From NCBI GenBank assembly GCA_965213595.1, contig CBDBZO010000006.1:3658001-3722000 (forward strand): 64,000 nt of DNA, given 5' to 3'. A program made the position numbers and the translations under genes. Positions 9,481 to 18,800 of this stretch are shown here, in pieces. How positions within the stretch are numbered: position 1 is the first letter of the stretch; each line of letters begins with the position of its first letter. This DNA is from JBCCFC01 sp965213595. Lineage in GTDB: Bacteria; Chloroflexota; Anaerolineae; Caldilineales; Caldilineaceae. Under the pieces are notes generated by a model, which made no database searches, was not told the DNA's origin, and saw only the letters and a program-made list of their open reading frames with translations.

Positions 9481-11381
9481 GATTTATCTTCATCAATTGG
9501 CACAAACATCGGCCCGAAGTAACAGGGGTACGACCGATTGACCGTCACCCCGTCTTCGATCACCGCATCGGCCCAGCAGTACTCCTGGCCCGGCGTGTCG
9601 TCGTTGGGCAACTGTGCCACGTACCAGAGCACGAGGTCGCTCTCCTCGATTGGTTCGGCGGGCTGCGCAAACTGCTCCGGCCCCTGTTGATAATCGCTGT
9701 TACAGCACGAGCCAATGGTGATCAGGTCGGCCTCGCCCTCGTCGCGCTCGGCGTGGCGACGGGTGGCGTAGAGGTAAGCGCTGTCGCCGCGACCGCCGTC
9801 GTCGAACTGGCCACGGCTCGGCTCGATAAAGTAGCCCTCGCCGTTTGCGCCCAGCACGCGGTACTGGTAGCCCTGAGCGGTGTAGACCGTCTCCTCGTCC
9901 TGCAGCGCCCACTGCTCCGTCTCCCACGCCGACCAGCCGTCGCTCGTCCATTCGGCGATGCTATCGGCGTCGCCATCGCCGCCCGCGGTGAGGTCGATGC
10001 GCAACACGGGGCGATAGACGCCATCCGTGCCGCAGCCGCGCCCCAGATTGGCCCCGCCGACGCGAAAGCGACCATCGTGGTAAAATTCGTAGCGCTGCTC
10101 GTAGCGATAGTGGCAGGGCGCGGGCCAGCCGTCGCCCAGAAAATCCTGCACCAGCGCAAAGCCGACCGTCTCGCCGCCTTCGACGATTTCCTCGACGCGC
10201 GGCCCGTTATAGGCAATCACCGCCGCCGAGCTAAAGATGGGGCAGCCGACGGCGTCGCTGTAGCCAAAGCCCTCGCTGCGTGAATAGCTCACGTGCCAAT
10301 CCACCAGCTTGGCGCTGCGCATGACTTCTTGGCCCTCGAACTGTACGTCGCTGATGCGCAGGCCGTCCGAGCTGGTGAGCACGTAGTCCAGCGTCCAGCC
10401 ATCGCGCGACAGCTCGTTGCTCTGTTCGCAGTAACGCGCGGCAACAATTTCGTTCTGCAGGCTCTCCTCCGTCACCAGCGGCGCGACGCTATTCGTCCCC
10501 AGCTCCGTCCAGCGCACGCCGACCAGCCGCTGCTCCGTCAAATCGACAATGGCCCACAGCGCGCGGTCGCCCGCCAAAAAGGTCGGCGCGACGCAGAGGT
10601 GGCGCGAGCGCTCGCAGCGCGTGTCGTTGAGCGCCGTCTTAATGTTGGGCATGGTCGCCTCGGACGTGCCCGGCGCGTAGCCCAGCGCCTCGATGACTTC
10701 GGGCGCATGGATGGCAATCTCAACGGCGAGGTCTGTTAGACGCGGGGAAATGTCGGGCTGTGTTTCGGGGAAAGGCGAGACATCTAAGACCACGCCGTCC
10801 GCCACATCCACCAGGGCAACGGTGGTGAGATTGTAGGCATAGTTGTACAGCTCGACGCGGTAGCACGCGTCCGGCACACAGGCTGCCGCACGCACGGCGT
10901 CGAGGTCGCTGGGCAGGGCGGGGCGTATGTCCATCACTTCGTTTAGCAACGGCTCTGCCGCCGCCCCCTGATAGGCGAAGCGGACAAACTGTGGGTCCGT
11001 CAGTGCCAGTTGTTGAGCCACCTGTTCGGCCTCCGTCAGCCCCGTAGAATCTAACAGGAGAACAGGCGGCTCGCTCGCCAGCGCCTCCCGCACCAGCGCT
11101 TCGTGCGTTGCTGCTAGGGGAATCGCTGTCGCTTCCTGCGCTGGCCCAGCCTGCACGGCCAAACTGTCGGATGCCGTCAACGTCGGCGTTGCCAGCGCCT
11201 GATCCACCTGAACGCGAACCACGCTATCGCTTGGGCCCAGCGGTTGGCTACAGCCGACCACCATCAACGCCACCCAGATGGCGATGCACCACGCGGAACG
11301 TGGTTGCCAAACTTTTTGTCTCTTTTGCAAAATTTCCACGCAAATTCTCTCAATGGCTAAACCTAAAAGTGCAGTGGTCAT
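9477..11381 (-). CDS. Large lipoprotein with copper-amine-oxidase-like C-terminal part
   Basis: 634 aa, ATG at 11381 (no good Shine-Dalgarno site; an internal start is possible). The N-terminus has a basic start, a hydrophobic stretch and a lipobox-like VALMVVGC, so it should be an exported lipoprotein. Residues ~120-200 (QLALTDPQFVRFAYQG...NLTTVALVDVADGVVLDV) resemble the small N-terminal domains of amine oxidases. The region with CHYRYEQRYEFYHDGRFRVG and the ending LVLWYVAQLP...FGPMFVP resemble the core and C-terminus of copper amine oxidases. I could not find a convincing topaquinone Tyr or a full copper-ligand set, so activity is uncertain. The TAG stop lies inside the terminal GTAG of REP array 1. 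Confidence 0.6.
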   Translation of the reverse strand: MTTALLGLAIERICVEILQKRQKVWQPRSAWCIAIWVALMVVGCSQPLGPSDSVVRVQVDQALATPTLTASDSLAVQAGPAQEATAIPLAATHEALVREALASEPPVLLLDSTGLTEAEQVAQQLALTDPQFVRFAYQGAAAEPLLNEVMDIRPALPSDLDAVRAAACVPDACYRVELYNYAYNLTTVALVDVADGVVLDVSPFPETQPDISPRLTDLAVEIAIHAPEVIEALGYAPGTSEATMPNIKTALNDTRCERSRHLCVAPTFLAGDRALWAIVDLTEQRLVGVRWTELGTNSVAPLVTEESLQNEIVAARYCEQSNELSRDGWTLDYVLTSSDGLRISDVQFEGQEVMRSAKLVDWHVSYSRSEGFGYSDAVGCPIFSSAAVIAYNGPRVEEIVEGGETVGFALVQDFLGDGWPAPCHYRYEQRYEFYHDGRFRVGGANLGRGCGTDGVYRPVLRIDLTAGGDGDADSIAEWTSDGWSAWETEQWALQDEETVYTAQGYQYRVLGANGEGYFIEPSRGQFDDGGRGDSAYLYATRRHAERDEGEADLITIGSCCNSDYQQGPEQFAQPAEPIEESDLVLWYVAQLPNDDTPGQEYCWADAVIEDGVTVNRSYPCYFGPMFVPIDEDKS

Positions 11382-11441
11382 TATAAGCAGGGCAGGTCGA
11401 TATCACATTGGGCAAATGCTGTAGCTTTGGTTGCGGCTACT

Positions 11442-11872
11442 GTAGGCGCTGCTTCCAGCTGCGCAATCGCTGAATGCCCCGTCGCGCCGGGCGATGCGAC
11501 GGGGTGGGCTATCTCCGTGCGGCTGCAAGCCGCACCTACAAGATTCGACTACCGTAGGCGCTGCTTCCAGCTGCGCAAGCGTCGAATACCCCGTCGCGCC
11601 GGGCGATCCGACGGGGTGCGCTATCCCGTGCGGCTGCAAGCCGCACCTACGAATTTCAACTACCGTAGGCGCTGCTTCCAGCTGCGCAAGCGTCGAATAC
11701 CCCGTCGCGCCGGGTGATGCGACAGGGTGGACTTTCTCGTGCGGCTGCAAGCCGCACCTACGAGTTTCGACTACCGTAGGCGCTGCTTCCAGCTGCGCAA
11801 GCGTTGAATGCCCCATCGCGCTGAGTTATCCGAGAAGGTGGGCCATCCTGTGCGGCTATAAACCGCACCTAC
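11442..11872. repeat. REP-like array 2: four ~97-bp units downstream of RAYT 1
   Basis: Units at 11442-11539, 11554-11650, 11665-11761 and 11776-11872. Each starts with GTAG plus GCGCTGCTTCCAGCTGCGC, has a middle stem CCCCGTC...GACGGGG, and ends with a GTGCGGCTGCAAGCCGCAC hairpin plus CTAC. The last unit is degenerate in the middle (CCCATCG/CGAGAAGG) and in its right hairpin (GTGCGGCTATAAACCGCAC). The spacer is 14-15 bp (AAGATTCGACTACC-like). The final CTAC supplies the TAG stop of the RAYT. Between 11382 and 11441 nothing else is evident. Confidence 0.9.
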
Positions 11873-12405
11873 GAATCCCGGTCTGCTTCGGCTTCTTTCC
11901 AATCATGGTTGGTGATGGAATTCGGCAGCGACCAACCCCACTTTTGCGGGTAGGCGTTGCGGCGCTGCCAAGCCAGAAAGCTGCTGTGCGGCCACACCTC
12001 CGGCTTATCAACCAATTGATGACGCACCGGGTTGAAATGAATATAGTCAAGATGACGCTGAAAGTCGATCTCATCGCGGATGACGTGATCCCAAAAGCCT
12101 TTCTGCCAGAAGTGCATGCTGCCCTTCACGCCGATTTGCGCTTTGTACTGCTTGGTAAAGTTGGGCTTGAGCGAGTGCATAATGTCGCTGAACGTGCTTG
12201 GGCCCGTTGGGCGGATGAGCAGGTGCAGGTGGTCGAGCAGGATAACGTAACCAAGCATCAAGAATGGGTGGAGCAATTTGACTTGATGCAGCGTGGTCAG
12301 CAAAAGCTCGGCGTGTGTCTGGTGTTGAAAGATGGGTTCGCGGTACTTCACCACCTGTGTGATGAAGACAGTGGCGTTGGGGACGTAGTAGCGTCGAACA
12401 TTCAT
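11869..12405 (-). CDS. REP-associated tyrosine transposase (RAYT), IS200-like fold
   Basis: 178 aa. The ATG at 12405 (MNVRRYYVPNATVFITQVV) is preceded by AAGGACC, making it a better start than upstream frames that read through repeats. The HUH motif is visible as LLDHLHLLIRP (about residue 62) and the catalytic Tyr region as YIHFNPVRHQLV (about residue 128), preceded by FWQKGFWDHVIRDEIDFQRH, all standard for RAYT/Y1 transposases. RAYTs bind and cut single-stranded REP hairpins carrying a GTAG-like head. Here the gene is flanked on both sides by arrays of GTAG-headed hairpins in the same orientation, so it is the likely mobiliser of those units. Its TAG stop is supplied by the flanking unit. 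The framework appears intact. Confidence 0.9.
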   Translation of the reverse strand: MNVRRYYVPNATVFITQVVKYREPIFQHQTHAELLLTTLHQVKLLHPFLMLGYVILLDHLHLLIRPTGPSTFSDIMHSLKPNFTKQYKAQIGVKGSMHFWQKGFWDHVIRDEIDFQRHLDYIHFNPVRHQLVDKPEVWPHSSFLAWQRRNAYPQKWGWSLPNSITNHDWKEAEADRDS

Positions 12406-12421
12406 GGGTTGGTCCTTCTTG

Positions 12422-12742
12422 GTAGGCGCTGCTTTTAGCTGCGCAAGCGTTGAATGCCCCGTCGCGCCGGATGATCCGACGGGGTGGGCTTTCTCGTGCG
12501 GCTGCAAGCCGCACCTACAAGATTCGACTACCGTAGGCGCTGCTTTCAGCTGCGCAAGCGTTGATCACCCCATCGCGCTGAATGATCCGACGGGGTGGGC
12601 TATCTCCGTGCGGCTGCAAGCCGCACCTACAAGATTCGACTACCGTAGGCGCTGCTTCCAGCTGCGCAAGCGTCGAATACCCCGTCGCGCCGGGCGATCC
12701 GACGGGGTGGGCTATCTCCGTGCGGCTGCAAGCCGCACCTAC
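12422..12742. repeat. REP-like array 3: three ~97-bp units upstream of RAYT 1
   Basis: Units at 12422-12518, 12533-12630 and 12645-12742, same orientation and spacer as array 2. The first unit begins 17 bp upstream of the RAYT start codon, so any RAYT promoter must lie within or beyond the repeats. Confidence 0.9.
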
Positions 12743-12745
12743 AAC

Positions 12746-12779
12746 AGAAGCGCCGGGCGGTGAACCGCCCGGCGCTTCT
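12746..12779 (-). terminator. Strong hairpin downstream of giant SdrD-B gene
   Basis: A perfect 15-bp stem (AGAAGCGCCGGGCGG) with a 4-nt loop ends ~30 bases downstream of the giant gene's stop at 12808. There is no clear U-run on the minus strand, so it may act as a transcript-end stabiliser rather than a classical terminator. Confidence 0.6.
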
Positions 12780-12807
12780 TGACTTACTTACTTTCCTTCA
12801 GCCAAGC

Positions 12808-15800
12808 TCAATTCCCCACGAGCGGCAGGAAGAGGCTCGGGCTCAACACGCGCACGGGGCCGTAGCGATTCTCGCTGCCGTCCATCTCCACCTCGACCAG
12901 CCACACGTAGAGCGGGCCGTCGAGCAGGGCGCTGTCCAGCGCGAGCGTCGTCTCGTAAACGCTTTCCGCACCGCGAGCCGTAACAAGCTGGCTCGTCAGG
13001 CGGCTGGCGCTGGCGAAGGAGCGTTCACTGCCCACGTGGACGTGGAAGCCGAAGGTGTCCGTCTCCAGCGACGTCTGCCAACGCACGGTCAGCGCGCCGT
13101 CGTGCAGGCTGGCCGAGAGCGACTGCAGGTTGAGCGATGTCGGCCGCTCCTGGAAGAAGCCGAAGTCCACGGTCAGGCTGGAGTCGTCGTCCGAAGCGTC
13201 GCCGCTGGCCTTCAGGCCAAGGTCGGTCTCGTCCATCGGCTCATCGCCGTAGCTCAGCGTGAGGATGCCGCTGGTGATGCCCACCTCGGCGGGGTTGGGC
13301 ACGTCGATCCCGTTGTCGTCGCTGTCGAGATCGTTGTTGGGATCGGCGGCCGTCGGCGTGCTGCTCTGGAGCTCGGCCAGCGGGCCGCCAGGCTGGAAGT
13401 TCTCGGCGTCGATGCGCACGCGGTAGTCGCCGGGCACGAGATTCTCGAACAGGTAGTAACCGCCCGCGTCCGTCGTCGTCGTGATCGGCTGGCCCGCGCC
13501 GTTGAGCAGCGGCTCGCCCGCCGCGTTGAGCAGGGTGAGCACGACGCCCGCGATGCCGTTTTCGCCTTCGTCGATCAGGCCGTTGTTGAGCTGGCCCATG
13601 CCCGCGCCCGTGTCCAGCCAGACGCGGTTGCCCAGGCTCATCACCTCAAAGAAGCCGAAGTCAACCGTGAGGTTGCCGTTGGCGTCGCCTGCACCGTCGC
13701 TTTCATCCGTTGGCTCATCACCGACGCTGAGCGTGACCGGCGCGCTAAGCACGCCCAGCTCGTCCGTCAGGTCGCCGTTGTCGTCGTTGTCAACGTCGTC
13801 GTCCGGGTCGGGGGCGGGCACGCCGTTGCCCACGCTGCCGCGCAGGCCGTCCAGCGGCCCGTCGTCGGCGAAGTTCCCCGGCGGAATCTGCACCAGGTAG
13901 TCGCCCGGCACGAGATTCTCGAAGAGGTAGTTGCCGTCGACGTCCGTCGTGGTGGTGAAGACGGGCGTCACCAGCGAGCCGTTGACGTCCACCTCCCACA
14001 GCACGACCTGCACGCCTTCGAGCCCCGGCTCGCCCTCGTCGACCGTGCCGCTGTTGTTGTTGTCGCGCCAGACGAGATTGCCCAGGCTGACGAGCTGGTA
14101 GAAGCCAAAGTCCACCGTGAGGTTGCCGTTGGCGTCCGGCGTGCCGCTGGGATCGTCGCCGTCGTTGTCCGTCGGCTCGTCGCCCGGCGAGAGCGTCACG
14201 ATCGGGCTGCGCACGACGTTGCCGTCGCCGCTGGGCAGGCCGTTGGAATCGCTGTTGCTGGCGTTGCCGTCCGGGTCGGGGTCGGCATCCGTCGGCGAGG
14301 GCACGTAATCCGCCGGCGGCGACACCTGCACGATGTAGTCACCGGGGCGCAGGTTCGGGAAGTTGTAGCGCCCGTCGTCGCCCGTGACCACCGGCTCGAC
14401 CGGGCTGCCGTTGGCGTCCGTGACCGGGTTGCCGTCGGCATCCAGCAGCGCGACCGTTGCGCCGGGGATGCCGGGCTCGTTCGGGTCCTGCTGCCCATCC
14501 GCGTCGCGGTCCAGCCAGACGAAGTCGCCCAGGCTGACGGTCTCGAAGAAGCCAAAGTCGAGGGTGAGGTTGGAGTTGGCGTCCGGCGTTTCGCTCGGAT
14601 CGCTGCCGTCGCTCTCATCGTCGACCGTCGGCTCCTCGCCCGGCACAAGCGTGACGACCGGGCTGCGCACGATGTTGCCCGTACCCGTCGGCACACCGTT
14701 GCTGTCCGTGTTCGACGGGTCGTCGTCCGCATCCGCGCCGCCGACCGTGGGCACGTAGCCGCCGGGGGGCGTCACCTGCACGACGTAGTCGCCGGGCAGG
14801 AGGTTGGCGAAGCTGTAGAAGCCGTCGTCACCCGTGGTGACCGGGCCCACCGGCTCGCCGCTGGCGTCCGTCACGGGGTTGCCCGCGGGGTCCAGCAGCG
14901 TGACGACTGCGCCGGGCAGGGCCGGCTCGTCCGCGTCCTGCTGGCCGTCCAGATTTTCGTCGAGCCAGACGTAGTTGCCCAGGCTCACGGTCTGGAAGAA
15001 GCCAAAGTCAATCGTGAGATTGGAGTTGGCGTCCGGCGTGGCGCTGGGATCGGCCTGGTCGCTCTCGTCGTCGACGGTCGGCTCCGTGCCGGCGTCGAGC
15101 GTGAAGACGGGGCTGCGCACGGCGCCGCTGCCCGTGGGCACGCCGTTGGAATCGTCGTTGGCCGGGTTGCTGTCCGGGTCGGCATCTTCGGGCAGCAGCG
15201 TCGGCACGTAATCCGCCGGCGGCCGCACCTGCACCTGGTAGTCGCCGGGCAGCAGGTTGCTGAAGTTGTAGAAGCCGTCCGCCGTTGTGGTAATGGGCAC
15301 AACGGGGTTGCCGTTGACGTCCGTTACTGCGTCGCCGTCGCCGTCCAGCAGCGTCACGACCGCACCCGCCAGCGCCAGGTTGTCGTCCTGCAGGCCGTTG
15401 ACGTTGAGGTCGAACCAGACGTAGTTGCCCACGCTCACCGGCTGGAAGAAGCCGAAGTCGAGCGTGAGATTGCCGTCCGCGTCGGGTGTGCCGCTCGGAT
15501 CGGCTTCGCCCTCGGTGGTCGGCTCCGTGCCGGAGACGAGCGTCACCGGCGGCGTCTGTACGAGGCTGCCGTCGTCGTTGGGCACGCCGTTGGAATCAAC
15601 GTTGGACGAGTTGCTGTCCGCGTCGACGTCGTCCGGCGTTCCGGTCGGGAAGTAGCCCGGCGGCGTGGCGACCTGCACCACGTAGTCGCCCGGCGGCAGG
15701 TTGCTAAAGTTGTAGACGCCGTCGTCGCCCGTCGTCGCGGCGGGCACTGCGACGCCGTCCACGTCCACAGCCGGGGTGACGCCGTCGCCCTGCAAGAGCG

Positions 15801-18800
15801 TGACGGTGGCGCCGGGGATGGGCGGTTCGCCATCGTCCAGCGTGCCGTCGACGTTGCGATCCTCCCAGACCACGCTGCCGAGGCTGACGGGGCGGAAGAA
15901 GCCAAAGTCCACGGTGAGGTTGCTGTTGCTGTCCGGCGTATCGGTCGGATCGGTCTGGTCGCTCTCGTCGTCGACCGTCGGCTCGTCGCCCGCGGTCAGC
16001 GTCACCGGCAGGCTCTGTACATAGAGCTGGCCGTCGACCGGCAGACCGTTGGAGTCGGTGTTGGACGGGTCGTCATCCACGTCCGCGCCGCCAATGGTCG
16101 CCACGTAGCCAGCCGGTGGCGTGACGCGCACGACGTAGTCGCCAGCGGGCAGGTTGCCAAAGTTGTAGAAACCGTCGGTGATCGTAACGGTCGGCGTAAT
16201 CGGTGCGCCGTCCACGTCCACAGCCGGCGTCGCGCCGTCGCCCTGGAAGAGCTCGACCGTCGCGCCGGCCAGCGGCATTTCGGACGGGCCTTGCTGGCCG
16301 TCGCCGTTGGCGTCGAACCAGACGTAGTTGCCCAGGCTCAGCGGGTCGATGGTAACGCGTGCGATATCGTGGTCGTCCTCGTCATCCACGCCGGGGTTCG
16401 CCAGCGCATCCTCGTCGGTGACGTCGTCCTTCACGGGCGCATCGTCGTTGTTGCTGTCGGGCGTTGAATCCCGGTCGACGGGGTCACCGTCGTCTGCGAT
16501 TTCGGCCACGTTGGAGAGCGGCTGCCCCTCCGTGCCCGCAGCCAGATTGAGCGTAATCGTGCGCGTCACGCTCTGGCCGGGGCCGATAGCCTCGTTGAGG
16601 GTCAGCGTGGGGTTGGCGGCGTCGCCCGCCCAGCCCGTGGTGTCATCGTCGTCGCCGTCGTCGTTGTTGGCCGGGTCGAAGGTGAAGCCGGGCTGCACGT
16701 AATCCACGATTTGCACCGTGCCCGCGGCGGCGGTGAAACCACCCTGGTTGGTGATGCGAATCTCGAAGGTCACCGCGCTCGCGCCGGGAACCAGCGGCGC
16801 GGCCAGCGGCTGCACCACGACCTTTTGCAGTGCGAGGTCGAAGATTTCCACGGCGACGGTTGCCACGTCGTGATCATCCTCGTCGTCGGGCAGGATGTCG
16901 TCCGTCGGATCCTCGGGGTCGCCGGGGTCACCGTCGGGGTTGCCCTTGGCGTCCTCGTCGATCACGTCGTCCTTGACCGGCTCCTCGTCGTTGTTGCCGT
17001 CCGGCGTCGAATCGACGTCCGCGTTCGGCGGCTGGTTGTCGTCCGCGATTTCAGCGAAGTTCGCCAGCGTCTGCGTCTCCGTGCCCACGTTGACCGTGAG
17101 CACGATGTTGACCGTGGCCGGGTTGCTCCGCGCAATCGGCCCGGCGATGGTGATCGTCGGGTTGGTCGGGTTCGTGCCGTCCCAGCCGGGGTTGAGCGCC
17201 GGGTCAAAGGTCATGCCCGCGGGCACGTAGTCGACGACCTGCACGTCCGTCGCGGCCACGTCGCCCTGGTTGATGACCTCAATGGCGTAGGTCACCTGGC
17301 TGCCGACGATTACGTCGCCGGTGTCGACGCTGGCGACCGTCTTGCGCAGCGCCAGGTCAAAGGCGACCAGGCCGAAGTCAATCGTGGGGTTGGAGAGGCC
17401 ATTCACGGCTGGCTCGTCGCCCGGCGAAAGCGTGACCGGCGCGGAGCTGATGCCCGCCAGCGTCGGGTCGTCCACGTCGAGGCCGTTTTCGTCCACGTCC
17501 TCGTCCAGATCGTCGTTCGGGTTGCCCGCGCCCGTGGAGGAGCGCAGCCCTTCAAGCGGCCCTGCCGGCGCGAAGTTGCTGGCGGCCAGGCGCACGCTGT
17601 AGTCGCCGGGCGTCAGGCCGCTGAACAGGTAGTTGCCGTTCGGGCCAGTCGTCCGCGTGGCAATGACCGTGCCGCCATCGTCCAGCAGCTCGACCAGCAC
17701 GCCACGCACGCCGACCTCATCGTCATCGAGGATGCCGTTGTTGCTGTTGGCGCCGTTGTCCAGGAAGACGGTGTTGCCCAGGCTGAGCAGCACGTAATCC
17801 TCGACTTCGCCGTCGGAGGCCGCGCCGGTGGGCGCCGTGGCCTCGCCCGGCTGCGTGCCGAAGCGGAAGCGGCTGTAGAGCGCCGCGGGCGTGTCGCCAG
17901 CGGGCACGACTACATCGAGCGTGTTGACGCCCGCCGTCAGCGGCGTGTCGCTAAAGGGCTTCTCGCCGTCGTCGAAGAGGCCGTTGTTGTTGAAGTCAAA
18001 CCAGCCGTTGAGCAGGCCGTCGACCGAAGCCGTGACCTGAATCTGCGCCGTCGTGCCCGGCGTCAGCGGCGTGAGGAAGACGACGCCGTCCTCGTCATCG
18101 GCGACATCGTTGATGCCGTCGCCGTCGTTCACATCGTCGCCGTCGGCGTTGATGGTGGACTGGCCGTCCGTTTCCGCATCGACGCCCGCACCGAGGTAGA
18201 TGCCGGAGACGATCTGGTGACGCGCGCCGTTAGCGGCCAGCGTGGTCGGGTAGCCGTTTTCGCTGGGCAGGTCGCCAAAGTCGAAGACCGGCACGAAGCC
18301 GAAGTCGACCGTGGGGTTGGACAAGCCGTTGACGGCTGGCTCCTCACCGAGCGCCAGGCCGACCAGCCCGCTGCTCACGCCGTCGCTGACGTAGGCCGCG
18401 AGGTTGGCCGGGTCGACGCCGTTTTCGCCCGCGTCCTGATCGGCGTTGGCGTTGGGGTCGCCCTCGTCGCCGCTGCTGGAGCGGTAGCCAGCCAGCGGCG
18501 CGTTGGGCGCGAAGTTGCTGGCGGCCACGCGCACCGTGTAGTTCTCCGGCGCCAGGCCGTAGAAGAAGTAGGTGCCGTCGCCGTTGGTCGTGGCCGTGGC
18601 GAGGACGTTGCCGTCCTCGTCCAGCAGCTCGACCAGCACGCCGGGCACGCCCTGCTCACCGCCATCGAGGACGCCATTGTCCGCGACGCCGCCGTTGGCG
18701 CCGTCGTCGAGCCAGATCGTGTCGCCCAGGCTCATCAGCACATAATCTTCGACTTCGCCGCTAAAGGCCGTGCCGATGGACTTATTGGCCTGGCCCGGCT

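Noticed and set aside
8789..9505. 238-residue frame rich in 'GRRCFQLRKCRPSRRADYPKG'-like repeats
   Set aside because: It merely translates the REP array.
11494..12438. 314-residue plus-strand frame over array 2 and the RAYT gene
   Set aside because: Made of translated repeat units plus antisense of the transposase.
12760..16467. Very long plus-strand reading frame opposite the giant SdrD-B gene
   Set aside because: It is the antisense of a GC-rich, codon-biased repeat protein; its product is a featureless Val/Ala/Arg-rich string with no ribosome site. The same holds for the long plus-strand frames at 16711-18987, 19147-20454 and 23018-24607.
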